From Cavia porcellus (taxonomy: Eukaryota; Chordata; Mammalia; Rodentia; Caviidae), in NCBI RefSeq assembly GCF_034190915.1, contig NW_026947507.1:34509001-34573000 (forward strand): DNA of 64,000 bases. The letters are read 5' to 3'. Positions 21,996-34,660 of the stretch are shown here, piece after piece. Made by a program: the position numbers and the translations under genes. The notes beneath the pieces are model-generated. The model did no database searches and had not been told where the DNA came from. It saw only the letters and a list, made by a program, of their open reading frames with translations. The stretch's first letter is position 1. The number at the start of each line of letters is the position of its first letter.

Positions 21996-22125
21996 ATTGT
22001 AGGAATCTTGTTTGGATTCCCTTTGTGACTTAGACAAATCATTGAACCACCCTCAACCTGGGTTTATTTTCCTGTAAAATGAAAGTGCTGAGAATATCCT
22101 TTCTATCTCATGATGATCAAAGTCT
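21996..22125 (+). mobile_element. MIR SINE, sense
   Basis: 'tgtgacttagacaaatcatt', 'aaccaccctcaacctgggtt', 'tattttcctgtaaaatgaaa' and 'tatctcatgatgatca' follow the MIR order 'gtgaccttgggcaagtcact ... tttcctcatctgtaaaatg'. Confidence 0.75.
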
Positions 22126-22152
22126 ACAGAATACCAGAGCTTTGAAGTTGCA

Positions 22153-22175
22153 GGTGTGTGTGTGTGTGCGCGCAC
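22153..22175. repeat. (GT)n(GC)n short tract
   Basis: GT repeats pass into GCGCGC, a strong alternating purine-pyrimidine tract. Confidence 0.85.
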
Positions 22176-23330
22176 CTGCGCGCTCCTGGAGTATGTCTAC
22201 TCACTGTAGCTTAAAACCTAAACAGTGAATATCAGCTTCCATTCCACAAGTGGTGGTGGATTTAACTGGCAGGCGTTCCTGATAGTGTAATGCGAGGGCT
22301 CCTAACATGCTCAGATGTTAGAGACAGTGATCAGGTTCCATCCTGAAAACAGAAAGCTGAGCTGAGCACCTGTTTTTGAGGCGGGAGGGGATGGAGGTGC
22401 ATGAGAGGTAAGGCATAAAGGAACAGCAGGAGTGGGAAAGGCACTTGAACTCAAAACTCCCTGTCTGTCATTCACTTGCTGTATCCCCTCCTGACTGGTC
22501 GTCATATTTCTAAGCCTCATCAGCCACACACAGCGTACTGGAAGTTTGGGGAAAAGCAATACGGCCATAGACTTTCAAGTGCCCACCATGGGCACAAGAA
22601 ACTTTAAAGGAAAAATAGTCCCCATAGGTCTTTTTGTTTTTTTTATTTTCTAATAAGCTGTGGCAGAGTGATGTATTAGTGCAAACAGATCTGCCACACA
22701 GGAGCTATGGCTGGCCAGCCTGGGGACAGCTTGCAAACCGAAGATAGCCACACAAGGGCAGCGGGGTTCTCCCAGGCACCATTAGCCTGACCTTCAGAAA
22801 CTGGCATTAATCTGGGTGAATAAATGAAAGCAGGCCACTCAGGGGTCCTGCTGGGCTCCTGGGGTCACTATTTTGCATTCTAACTGATCTTTGCCAGCAA
22901 TGCAAGTTCTCACTGTCCATTTAGGGGCTCAGCCCCAGGGCATTAGAAGCATACAGACAGGTGCACACAGCGAGAGTCCTTGCTTCAAAAGGTCCAGCCC
23001 TACATCAAGGAGAGTTTCACCTGAAGTATCCAAAATTGTATCATTCTTGCTATTTGTCCTCATAGGTTCCATTATTGCTAAGATTGACTGCAGCAGCTGG
23101 TAAGGTTTTCTTAAAGTTTGTGACCTCAAAGAATTTTAGTGAATGTGAACTTTGTGGGAGATAAAAATAACTTTGCCAGTTCCTCTTCCACACTGCTGTT
23201 CACTTATAAGCTTTCTTCCAAATATTATCTTGTCAAAATGCTGCCTTGTTCATGGGGCAGGCTTTGGAAAAGTCAAGCTTCTTTTCTGGTCCCAGTAATC
23301 TTCAGTGTCTGAAGAACCAGTGGAGAATCT
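22176..23330. other. Unique sequence with a candidate conserved block
   Basis: No repeat call. Bases 22640-22850 contain 'ctgtggcagagtgatgtatt', 'taatctgggtgaataaatga' and similar text that looks constrained. No gene supported. Confidence 0.35.
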
Positions 23331-23339
23331 GTGTGTGTG

Positions 23340-23408
<69 letters not shown>
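23331..23408. repeat. (TG)n microsatellite
   Basis: About 78 bp of TG with three interruptions (GCATG, GCG). It accounts for the Thr/His-rich minus-strand frame across it. Confidence 0.95.
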
Positions 23409-23412
<4 letters not shown>

Positions 23413-25456
23413 GTATAGGAAATAGACCAACTGTACAATGAAGGCATAACCTACCCAGGTACAGCTGTCTACATCAAACTCGTTTCCTCATTCTTTGGCT
23501 AGAAATACACTGATTGAAAACCATTATGTGTTGACACTGGCTCAGCACTGGGCATACATCAGTTAATCAGCAAGCTTTCTGTCCTCTAAAAAAGCACGGT
23601 CCCCAGAAGAATTGTCAAGAGGGTAATAGAACTGTGCTAGAAGTATGCCCAGAGTAGAGGAGAGGTACAAAAGAGGCTACTCAAGGCACAATACTTGACC
23701 CTCTCCCACCGTTTTCCAAGTTAAGTCTCTGATAAAATGTTGGCAGATGATGAAAAGGAAGTACCTGGTCCAGATTTAGTGAACAGCATCAGAGCAGAGG
23801 CACAAGACTGAGTGTCAGCATCAGGAAATGGAAGGACCTTTGTGTGATTCTAACAGAGGCGGGGAAAGATGCAGTGGTGCTTCAGAGTGGGGTGCATGGC
23901 ATACCAATAGTAGGGGCAGAAACAGGAAGAGTTCATTACTTAAGCAGATGTAACAATGATCAGCTTCCTTGGTTCCCATGCAACAGCCGTCCTGGTCCAT
24001 TTCTTTGTCACTAACATCACAGCGAGGCCAAGAGTTAGAGTCGAGGCTAAAGCAATAAAGCCTTCCTGTTGCCCTTGCCAATAAGTGATTTAGATAATAC
24101 GTATGTATATCTCCAGTCCACACCCCCAACATGTGAGATCTCTTGGAAGGCAATTGTAACAGATCTTCCTGGCTCTTCAGAAGAGATTTTCTAGGGAGAA
24201 CTGTCCCTTTTCTGACTTTTGACATTGTGTCTTTATATATTATATAGAAATACTACTAGTGCCTTGGGACCCAAAAGAGAACCATTCCCCTCCCCCACAA
24301 AAAAAAAATCAATATCCTCAGGATGCAAAAATTAACAGATGAGAAGAATCTAGTCCATTGAAGTACTCAATAACCTTGGACTATTCTGCCCCCACATTTA
24401 TTGGTAAGATAATAAAGTCTCATTACCATTAAAGATGTTTTTAGTTTAGCCTTTTATTGTCAACAGCTAAAAGGACCAAACTGATACAACAAAAGAGGAA
24501 AACGATCTGATAGCTACAACCAGGTGTGCTGAGGGTGAGATTCCCTTCTGGCAAATGGATAGATTACATAACGAGCAGTTAATGGAGAACTGGTGCTCCA
24601 GACAGGTAGGGGTCTGACAACATCCCTAAAAAGCTGATATTTGAATCCACACATAGTGAAAATGGTAATACAGGCAATTTATTGTATTGAACACTCCCAA
24701 GAGGCCAGAACAGTGGCAGAGCCATTGAAGCCTATTATTGGTTGGACAGTGATGACCATCGGTTAACTTTTTGGGGGCAGTTTTGATGAGGGGCAGACAT
24801 CACACTGCAATCTTTAAGGATTTATAGTAGGGAATGGAGAGAAAATTATGTAGAAAATAAGTTTTTGTTTTCAATAGTTTTTTGGTAAAGGAAAGGAGAG
24901 GAGCCTAATGGAAGATGAAGAGTAGAGCAGTTCCATGGAAAGATACTGTAAGGCCAGTTGTGCACAGGCAGAGCAAAGATCCAGGGAAGGCAGTGAATGT
25001 GGAGAGGAAGGGAGAGAATGCTCAGAGATACAGAAGAGCAGAGGGAGGATGCATCTGCTAGGAGCCTAAGAGAAAGAGCAGCAGCTAAAACAGGAAGAAG
25101 CATCAGAGATGGAGACACACGGGGGAGGACAGAGTGTGACCCGCTGTGACTTGGTGAGCACATTTGCACATATTATCACATGCGGTCACACCCAAAGCCT
25201 AAAAACTGAGTGGTCCCATCCTCTCCATGTTAGAAGTGAAGAGCTTGGTTTTGTGGACGTCTGCACCTTACAACACTCACGCTAGCATGGAACCAAGCTC
25301 TGCCCTATCCTGCATCTTGTGCCTCTATATAGGACTGGGGAAGCTGACACCATCTGGGGACATGGAAGTAGGGTACAGCAATGGTTTCCACACTAGCTGT
25401 TCATGACATTGTCCGTGCAACTTTAAAAATATAAACTGTTAGACTCTAGCCTTTGG
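23409..25456. other. Unassigned sequence with weak L2-like patch
   Basis: The patch at 23520-23690 ('tgttgacactggctcagcac', 'cagcaagctttctgtcctct') resembles antisense L2. The remainder, including frames of up to 134 codons on the minus strand (23821-24225), shows no domain or repeat that I recognise. Confidence 0.4.
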
Positions 25457-25503
25457 TTTTCCAATGCTGTTGATGTAAGGTAGTTTTCCAATGCTGTTGA
25501 TGT
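25457..25503 (+). repeat. 27-bp tandem duplication
   Basis: TTTTCCAATGCTGTTGATGT is present identically at 25457-25476 and 25484-25503, immediately before the antisense LTR. Confidence 0.95.
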
Positions 25504-25506
25504 GGC

Positions 25507-25852
25507 TTTCTATCCACCCAAGACCTGGGAATTAACAAAGAATAGAGGTTTAGTTGGCTCACAGTTTTGGAGCTTAGGAAGTCCTGGAACATGTTGTCAG
25601 CATTGTTCAGCACCCGGGCTTTCAGGCTGTATCATGACATAGCAGAGGGCGTCACATGACAAGACAGAGTAACTGTGGCAGCTCAGCTCTCTCTTCCTCT
25701 TCCAAAAACGCTTCTGACATCACGGTGGGAGTTTCACCCCAAGACCTCATCTAATTCTAGTTGCCTCCCGAAGGCCCCAAATACCACTCACATACAGATT
25801 TGAGAATTAAGTTTCCAACACTGCAACTCTGAAGGACAAATTCAAATCACAG
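25507..25852 (-). mobile_element. MaLR-type LTR (MST/MLT-like), antisense
   Basis: Plus strand: 'aatagaggtttagttggctc', 'acagttttggagcttaggaa', 'gagggcgtcacatgacaaga', 'ctctctcttcctcttccaa', 'gagtttcaccccaagacctc', 'ccgaaggccccaaatacca' and 'aattaagtttccaaca', the antisense layout of MaLR LTRs. Confidence 0.75.
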
Positions 25853-26289
25853 CTGGTAGCCACAGTACATTCTACTTATTAAAAGCTCTCTATTTTGGGG
25901 AGGCACTGTTTTACATATTTAGGGAATCAGATGAACACTGATCCTAAGAAGACCTGAGTATGCTGCCTTTAAAGCACAGCATAGAAATCTGTGCATGTGG
26001 ATTTCTCACAATTTTTTGTGGAAAGAATAAAAAGAAGGAAAGAGGAAAGGAAAGAAGAAAGGAGGAGGCAAAAAGTATCTACACATTCTTCGTCCATCTT
26101 CACTACATCTTCACTCTTGACTCAGGAACACAGAGGCCCTCATCCCTGGATTTCAGTTCTGAAAATGGAAATACTTCAGTCCCAAATGGGACTGGTGTTG
26201 CCCTCAGAAACCAGATGTTCTCCTTCTAAAACCCTCATTCTATGAGCTGTTTCTCACCTAATTCTTAGGCATAATTTGATATGCATCAT
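25853..26289. other. Unassigned sequence
   Basis: Contains a purine-rich AAAGAAGGAAAG patch at about 26030-26075. No repeat family or gene recognised. Confidence 0.4.
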
Positions 26290-26662
26290 TGTCTTAGTCA
26301 GTTTTCCCTCACTGTGATAAACCACCCAAAATAAGTGACTTGTTACAAAAGGAAAAGATTTATTTTGGCTCATGCTTTTGAGGTTGGACTCGTCAAGTAG
26401 TCCTGTTTGTTTTCACTCTGATGAGAGTCAGCATATCATGGGGGGAGCACACGACCTTGCTAACATACCAACCAGGGGACAAAAAAGAGTGAGGAAGGAG
26501 CCAGAGTCCCCTAACCCCCTTGGAGATGTGCTCCCATGAACCTAAGGATCTTCTACTAAGTTTCACCCATCAAAGGTCTCATCATCTCCCAACGGTGACA
26601 CCTCAGAGACAAAGCCTCTAACACATGGAACTTTGGGGGAGATATTAATGAGCCAAACTATG
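26290..26662 (-). mobile_element. THE1/MST-like MaLR LTR, antisense
   Basis: It begins TGTCTTAGTCAGTTTTCCCT and has 'cactgtgataaaccaccc', 'aaaagatttattttggctca', 'cccttggagatgtgctccca', 'tcatctcccaacggtgacac', 'acatggaactttgggggaga' and 'aatgagccaaactatgag'. This is the antisense order of THE1/MST LTRs ending with the 'gccaaaccatatca' region. Confidence 0.8.
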
Positions 26663-27172
26663 AGAGTCACCATTTGAACTTCTTCAAGCCCCTTTAACCA
26701 AAGAGTAGAGAATGTGGTAGGAGACATTTTACAAATCAGACATCTAACGTGGATCCCAGGCATATGTAGCATGCCCTAAGTTTTCCACTCTACCTGCTGG
26801 CTGCATACATCTTCACAAGGCCACTTCCACCAAGCACACCAACAGTCAGTTCCATGAAGGGCAGGGACTGGAGTGACACGATACACATGTATGCGTGCAC
26901 AATTGGCTTATGTGATGAGCTAACTACTGTGAAGAGAATGCAACCAAACATGATAAGGCTCTAACGCAGAGGTAACCTCAGTCCTGAGCACTGAAATGCT
27001 GTAAGCCATGTCCCCGCAAGCCAAAAGCTGAGATGCAGATGGGCAAGATGAAAGAAAAGTATTTTTCATATTATTATTTCTCTATGTTATTATATTCCTT
27101 GCTTTCATCTTGCAGGGAAAATCAATACAAAGATACATTTGGGAACTTCTGATTATCCATATCTTCATTCTG
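26663..27172. other. Unassigned sequence
   Basis: No repeat or gene recognised. Confidence 0.4.
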
Positions 27173-27192
27173 AAAGAGAGAGAGAAAGAGAC

Positions 27193-27223
<31 letters not shown>

Positions 27224-27257
27224 CAGAGACAGAGAGACAAAGACAGAGAGAGAAAAG
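27173..27257. repeat. (GA)n/(GAGACA)n microsatellite
   Basis: Interrupted GAGA with ACAGAGAG units, a polypurine tract on the plus strand. Overlapping Glu/Arg/Thr-rich frames are artefacts. Confidence 0.95.
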
Positions 27258-29315
27258 TCCTTTGCATTGCTCTCTGTCACCCCAAAAACAGGCAGAGCCA
27301 GGCCTTGTACGTGTCTGCACCTCATATGCCTGCCCAGTCCCATATATTTTACATGCCTACACAATGCACTTTATGAGGCATATAAAAGCCAGACGGGAAT
27401 TATCTCCTTCCCTTGTACGAGCTGTCTCTTTTTTGGGGAGAGATAACAGAGACCTATTTCATTTTGCTGCTTGCTACTGGATGCTCTGCCATAAATTGAG
27501 AAAAGAAGCTCTTTTTGAAAAATGCTTTCTTTGACCCCATTGTCACTGGGAAACCGCAGTGAGAGAAATACCATTCTCTGTAGGATCTCCATTTAAAGCA
27601 GGGGGAAGAGGGGGGCAGAACTTTGCCTCTCTTCTCTCCTTCGCCTTTCTGCACATTTGCTCCGGGGAGGAGGCTTCGAAGGAGTGAAGGTCCCTCACTT
27701 AGAGAAAGGGCTTCCATATAGACACAAAGAACTCAGGAAGCCAAGCCCCTTTCCCCAGACAGAGAAGGTGCAGCCCCCACAGGAAAGCATTCTCCATCTG
27801 TGCTGCGTCTAGGTACAGTGGGCACACTGTCAAATATGCACCACCAATATTTCATTATCAGGTCCTCTGCAGCCCAGTGCATGCCTGGGTGAGCTTAGAA
27901 ATTAAACTGTACTTTCACCTCTAAAGAATACTGTCCCTGCCAGGCTGAAGGGGAGAGATTGTCAGGCCATGGGGCTAACGAGAGATGAGAGAGGAGGGCA
28001 GCAGTGTTGGGAGGCAGAAACTCGCTGTTGGCCGTGGTGAGAGGTCTGTGTGTAGTTCATCTTCCTGGAGCTGCACAGTCTCTTGAGCAGAAGTCACAGA
28101 CACCCTTAATTGTTACAGAGAAGACAGTAAAACACCTCCACCAGGGCTTCACATTTCTTCTGATGAGATGCATTTCTTTGTACTCTTCCCTGCCCTCTCC
28201 AGGCATCCTCCATTAAAATCCAAATACCCCCCTCCATGTCTCTGGTTGGCTGTCCACGACATTTTTAGCAGTGATGTGAGTGGATTATAAAAAGTTTTCT
28301 CTCCAAAGAAAATCCTTACAAAGTGCACAAGGATCCTGTATATTTAAAGGCATCCACAAAATATAATGCAAAAAAACACACAAAAAGATAGATGAAGTAG
28401 AAACCCGTAATGTACTAACCTGGTCTTGCTGGGACTGAGCTTATGCACAGAGAATCACTTTTGTGCTTGGTAAACTGTGCTGTGGAGAACGGAATAGAAG
28501 CAAGGACTGTGGGGTGAGGGAGTACTGCTCTGCCCAAGCATGCCAGATCCAGGAAGGCTAAGGAAGGTTAAGGGGGAACAAGAGTTTTCAGAATCTAATA
28601 TTGGTCAGTCACTCACTCTTCTGCTCAAAGTTTCTGTTCCAGAAGTTTCTACTACATAGAATCTGTTCTGAACTTCATCATGGCCCGGTTCCTGGTAACT
28701 CCCTGACCTCATCTTCCATTGTTCTTCCCTTTGTTCATGCATTCCAACCGCACCATTCTTTCTGATATTACTACATCCTAAGCAAGAGCCTGGCTTAGGA
28801 ATGTGGCAGACATGCATATTTCTCAGGGCAAACACATCAGTGTTAAGTCCATCTTCCTACCAAGGAGAATTCCTACCACAAAGTACCAGGACCTACGTGA
28901 AAACAATGGGGCATCGCTGATGCATTTCAGACAGCTAACAATCCAGGGACAGTACCAAGACCAGCACTCATCAACATATTTCTAGGGCCTCATTTGTTCC
29001 ATATGCAACACTTATGGAGGATTATTGGGGACTTGGAAATACGAATATGCAACAGGGGTCTGTTCTCAGCTTTGCTGGAATATTAAGACTTAAAAACATA
29101 GGAATCCAGGAAACTTTAAGAGAAAAGCAATCTACATGTAACATGTTATAGAAGAGATAATGAGTGGCATAGGAGTACTTAAGAAGGTTTGAGTTTTGCC
29201 CGGGGGACTACAGAAAGATTACTGGGAAATATAATTGGAGATAGATGATCTGCTAAGTGGATTTAGATAGGAGAAAAGATATCCAGAAGGTGCTTGTGAG
29301 ATTGTTTATATTTTC
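27258..29315. other. Unassigned unique sequence
   Basis: No repeat confidently called. Frames up to 131 codons overlap the GA array or each other and show no domains. Mostly single-copy texture. Confidence 0.45.
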
Positions 29316-29405
29316 ATTTTCCCTATTTCACAGATGGGAAAGAGGACCCTTGGTAGACACATTCAAAACTGTACTAATGACCTAGAATTCTAAGGATTTA
29401 TCCAT
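29316..29405 (-). mobile_element. MIR fragment, antisense
   Basis: 'ttccctatttcacagatggg' and 'aaagaggacccttggtagac' match the MIR 'attttacagatgaggaaactgagg' region. Short and weak. Confidence 0.45.
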
Positions 29406-30100
29406 TTTGTTTCATGCAGGAGATCTGTTCTCACTCTCTTACTCCTAGGGAATAAACTCTTACATGGGAGTCGCAAATATGTTTTGCTCTCATATTGAGT
29501 TTATGTTGAGAACAGAAAATGCTTTCCTTCTCTGGTTCTGGGTGATAGCAATAGCAGAATTTGTAGTGACTTCCTAGGTTTCCTGGGATTGAGAAGGGTT
29601 GGTGGGATGGCTCATTCTAAGAGATGACCAACTGCAGCCAGGTCAAGGTCCTGGAGTCAGCATTCCTGTCCCCATACTTCAGAAAACAGAATCTTTCATT
29701 CTTTCTGGATGGAGCATGATTATTTGACTGATGTTCAAGGGTACTGAGAGCAGACGCTTAGAGGTATCAAGACCACCTCTTATCCTTTCTCACAAAAACC
29801 ATGGAGACATAAGTGCATGGGGTTGTGTATTTTAATCCTTTCCTGTGATAATGCTGATGCAGGGCTTTACCAGACTAGTATCATGGTAAGTTGAAACCTC
29901 TTGAGGGACATCTATATGTATGATATTCACCACTGATTTTATCAGTGAACACATATATCAAGTTGTTTTAAGGAACAGAGGATTATAGTTAATCACAAGT
30001 TCCCATTTGATCAGGTTTTGTAATGAGATTTTGGTCATGGACTTTGTATTTCTGTGTATGTTAGTAGACAAATACAGAGTTAGACAATAAATATTGATAG
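29406..30100. other. Unassigned sequence
   Basis: Nothing recognised. Confidence 0.4.
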
Positions 30101-30195
30101 AAAGCTGATAGGTGATAGAGATATATAGATGATATATAGAAAGACAGTTGGGGGGGATGAATGGATAGGTAGGTAAGTGGGTAGGTAAATAAGTC
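30101..30195. repeat. Degenerate (GATA)n/(GGTA)n tract
   Basis: GATA- and then GGTA/GGTAA-like units with many interruptions. Confidence 0.7.
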
Positions 30196-31620
30196 CTAAC
30201 CTTATTTATTCATTCAGAGCCCAAATTCCATTTAATAGAAGCCAGTCTATGCTTTCTGAGCAATTATACATGCAGACACAAGCCACTGCTGTGGATGCCG
30301 GAAGGACATTGCACCCCACCTGAATACAGATCAGCCTGGAATCTGTAAAATCCCTTGTTGTCTGCATCCACAGAGGACAGAATGCCACTATTGCATCCTC
30401 AGGCACAGAGGTTTGGCCCAAGATCTGAGTGTGCTGAGCTTCTTAGAGGCCATGGCTGCTGGAGGCCAACATCTCATTAAACAGTTCCTACCGACTGTCT
30501 TAAAAGGCAGGACTCTGTGGCCTCCACCTCTGGGGGATCCTGTGATTCTCTGTTTATTGACAGAAACCAGGTATCTCTGCTGGCACCTACCCTGGCGTCC
30601 TCAGATCTCTCAGCCAGTCTCCAGCAGCCAGAAGGAAAAGAGCTTAATTTCAAGGGTACAAAGAGCTCCATGAGGTGATGAAAACTGAAGGCTTCATCAA
30701 AGCCAGTTGCTGTGTGGTTCACCTCCCATCTCCTGCGAAGATCATAAAGAAGGAAATAAGGAGGGAAAGAAGGTCAGTAAGGGATGGAAGGGCAGATTCT
30801 GAATCCAGTTGAAGAATTTGGCCAATGGTGAGCAAAAGGCTTCTTAAGAAGGGGGATTTATTCATGGACACCTGTCAGAGGCTGCCATTCCCCAGCTGAA
30901 CTATAGTCTGAATTTTACTATAGCATAAATCAGCTCCTCCTAGACTTCATAACTCTTCTTTATAGGTTTCTTCCCACTCATAAATAAACCTCATTCCATA
31001 TGTATATATTGCAAAAGGTCTACTTGATTTGTAGCATTGTTCATCAGGAGAGGTAGATGCCAGCCCAGATTACAAAGGGATTTTTCTGTGATCACCCCCT
31101 TCAAGGAGAGTCTTTGCTCCCTGGGACAATGTCAACCTCAACAGAAGTTCCCTTCTAAAATATCTTCACTGGGAGCACAGGGCACATCTGTCTGCCAAAG
31201 GTGAAGAAACACACAGAGCATTGGTGTTTCTTCAAAATGAGCCAGCGGTGACTTCAAGGATGGGTCCCACAGCATCAACCTGGGGGCCAGCTGCACAGGC
31301 AAAAGAGATGCACACCTCTCTTGCTGGAAGCAGTGTCAGCCATGGGCACCAGGCCATGCTGGCATGTTTGAGAGGTTTCAGATTCTGAGGAGATGGGCCA
31401 CCTACCTACTTCCAGGGCCTAGAGTTGATCTGAAACATTCTACAGACTGGGGGAGTCCAACTGCGAGTCATTTAGCAGTGAGCCTCAGTACTCCCAACTG
31501 ATTGGGATGCCAGTTCCCACTCTTCTCTCATGTGGCAACAGAGCAATCGAGCTTTTTATAATGATGCATTACAATATTCTCAGGGTTTTGTACATTCCCA
31601 GGAAGGCTCCCATGAATATT
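30196..31620. other. Unassigned unique sequence
   Basis: No repeat family or gene supported. Overlapping frames on opposite strands at 30413-30722 are unlikely to be coding. Confidence 0.4.
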
Positions 31621-31725
31621 CAAATTCTAATTTTAAAAGCGTAGTTGGAAAGGACATTAGCTACCATCTTGTCCAACATCCTACCCAAGGAAGTAAACAC
31701 CTCCACATCAACCCTAGCAGATGGG
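31621..31725 (+). mobile_element. MIR-like ancient SINE fragment
   Basis: 'agttggaaaggacattagct' and 'accatcttgtccaacatcct' match the family text 'gttggaaggaaccttagagatcatctagtccaac' in order. It may belong to MIR or another old mammalian SINE. Confidence 0.45.
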
Positions 31726-31799
31726 CACTTGGCCTTCCTGTTTCTCCTAGAACAGTGTTATAAAGGAATTCAGTTGTTATTTTAAATGTAATTTTTTTA

Positions 31800-32705
31800 A
31801 CTTTAAAATAAATTACAACTAACTTTGTTTAACAATATCTTGAAATTTTGTTGTCATAAAGATCTGCAAATGCTACATCACAATCCATATTTTATGAGGA
31901 ATTTTATCAATAAAATATTTAATAATAATGGATCATGTGCCTTGAAACATGTCAAGTATTATAATCACAAAAATCAAACGAGTGAAAAATGTAAGAAAAA
32001 ATTTTGCAACCTCCTAAGATAACAGCACTGAAAACAAAGATCTCTGTTCATAAAAGAAGACCAGAAAATACCAAGTGCTGGCAAGAACAGAGATAAATTG
32101 GAACCCCCAGACTTTAAATCTAAAATGGTTCAGCCTCTGGGAAAAAGTTTGGCATTTCCTTCAATAGTTAAACATAGAATGACCATATGGTCCAACAATC
32201 CTACACCTGGGCTACACCTCCTGAGAGCTGAAAACACATATCTTCACCAGAGCACTAGTCCTAACAGTGCAAGGTAGAAATAGCCCAAATATTCATGAAC
32301 AGATAAATGGATAAACAAATTGTATATATACTGAAATACTTTTAGCCAAAGAAAGAAATAAAGTACTAATGTATGCTGGGATGTGGATAGATACAAAAAA
32401 AAATATGCAAAGTAAAGGAAGTCAGACATAAAACATTATTTATTGTATAATTCAATTCATATGAAATATTTCAGAATAAATAAATCCATAGAACAAGAAA
32501 GAAAATTGATGGCTTCCAGGGACTGGACTATCGTGAGAATGAGAAGAGACTGGTTCGTGGGTACCCAGCTTTCTAAAAATGCTTTTGAGCTAAATAAAGG
32601 TGGTGGCTGCACATGGTGAATGCATAAAATATCACTGGATGTTTACTTTGAATTGTGTAATTTTATGCTTTGTGAACTTCACCTTAACAAAAACATGTTT
32701 TTCAG
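31800..32705 (+). mobile_element. Old L1 3' end, sense
   Basis: From 32050 the L1M ORF2-3' text is clear: 'ataccaagtgctggcaagaa', 'agaatgaccatatggtccaa', 'gaaatagcccaaatattcat', 'gaacagataaatggataaac', 'ctgaaatacttttagccaaa', 'gaagtcagacataaaacatt' and 'caattcatatgaaatatttc', ending with 'tgtgaacttcaccttaacaa' near 32675. The 31800-32040 part is less certain. Decayed, with stops. Confidence 0.8.
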
Positions 32706-34660
32706 AACAGATCTATGTTCAAGCCCCATCTCCAAGAATAGTCTTCTCTATGTCTTTGAGAAAGTTGCTTCCCATTTTGGATCTAAGGTCTGAGAGCAGC
32801 ATATAACCCAGGGGACGTGGTTCTGCCCAGTGACTGAGCTCAGCATGGTGCCATATGTACAATAACCTCAAGACTATTATCCCAGAAGAACTGAGAAATG
32901 CTTTTGTATTCCTAGGTTTAAAAAGAAAAGTTGAAACTTCTTATGACACTTTTTCTCTTAACTTCCAACAAAATTACTTTTAAAAGAAAAGTATCTCCCT
33001 TCTCACTTACTCAAAACCATCAGGAGAGACAAATGAAAAAACACTAGCAGGGATCTTCCAGTCATTTTTTGTACATAAAGATTTACTGAAACAGCCACAT
33101 TCTGCATCCGCTTGCATATTCTAATATGAGAATTTCATTGTTCTAATTATAGTTTGCAACCTTAAAACATTTACTATCTGGTATAGAATAACCAATCTAT
33201 GGTATAGAATAACCTAATAATAAATTTTAAGTAAAACAAGAACTCATGGACAAGATAAGAAAACAACAAAATAGTATAGAAAATGAGATTGGCACAGTAT
33301 GGAGAAGAAACAAATTGGAGACCAACTGACCATTTGCAAACAATAAATAATGTTAAAAAGCAGGAACATAATAGACATCTCTGGAAACCAAATTACTAAC
33401 AGAGAGAAGTAGACTAATAATTTTGAGTACCGATGACAAGAAAACTAAATTAATGTTAAAAAGAAACAGCTATTAAGTGGGCAAGCATCACTTCAAAATG
33501 ATAATTCTCACCTCTTAATGTGTTTTAAATTCCTTTTTTTTAAACTTAAAGGACTATTTCTGGAAAGGCTTATCCTTGTTGTGACAATCCAATTGTTTGA
33601 AATTTGGAGAGTTTTAAAGTTTGTCATCAGGTTCTTTTTTTATAGGTTAAAGTCAAGCATAATTAAATATATTTTAAGGTAGGTCTCTATTTCCCTGAAA
33701 CTACTTCCAGGATGACCCCTTCTGTTTAGTTTTGCACAGTTTTTAACATGTCTAGAATTATGTTCACTTGGTTATAATTATTGTTTCTTGATGGTACAGT
33801 TGGTGATATTTCACTTTATATTTTTTATGTTACTTAAAAATTTCATTCTGTTGCCAAAAAGATTGACATTTTTTTCTCAAAAAATAAGACCTAAGGCAAA
33901 CATGCTAAAGTGTCATCTTTTAGGTAGTAGCATATGAGTGATGGGCACCTTCCTCCTCTGTAAAATTTTTTAATGCACCCTAAACAAAACTTTAGCATTT
34001 TTATTGATTTTGGTGTTGTTTTTTTCTAAATCGCCCACAGTACCTTGCATAGGCAAGGCACATAATCCATGTTCATTAAAAATCATATTGATTTTTGTTT
34101 TCTAAAATGTCTGAGGGATTGCTCATTCTCCTCAATGAAAATAGGGGTTTGAAATATTGTTGACACAAAGTTACTTGTAATTTATTTTCTACTTTATTAA
34201 TTGCAATAGAAATACAACTAAATCCCTCTGTAATAACAACAAAAACAAAAGCAATTTAAATAGTTTTAAGATGCCCCAAAGCCTTACTTGTTATTAAAAG
34301 AACACAATATGCCAGTAATCTCCACCCAGTTTTCATGGAATCTTCCGCTCCACCTGAGAGAAGTTACTTCCAAACCTCTTCCCCTTCTGTGATCAAATGG
34401 AGACTCAGTAGTTCTGGATACTTCTATTTCTTTCTCCAACTTTTCTGGTTCTATTTATTTCTTCTTTCTGAAGTCTCATTTTTCTAAGGAAAACATCTTA
34501 AGCTTACTATTTCCCACTCAACCAGTGATCTCCACTGCCAAAACCGACTCCTAGAAGTGTAGTGGACCTGCAGGTGCAAGGTATTCTTCTAGCTCTGAGT
34601 TTAGTTATGATTCTGCTCTTCCCAGGAAGTTGGGAAATGTACTGAAGTCACTAAGCAACA
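32706..34660. other. Unassigned AT-rich sequence
   Basis: Includes a possible conserved patch at 33065-33170 ('tctgcatccgcttgcatatt', 'tgttctaattatagtttgca') and a possible L2 3' end near 34030-34090 ('cacagtaccttgcatagg', 'tgttcattaaaaat'). Nothing else recognised. Confidence 0.35.
33180..33214 (+). repeat. 21-bp tandem duplication
   Basis: GGTATAGAATAACC occurs at 33180-33193 and 33201-33214. Confidence 0.9.

Noticed and set aside
27110..27534. Glu/Arg-rich frames near the GA array
   Set aside because: Produced by the (GA)n repeat on either strand.
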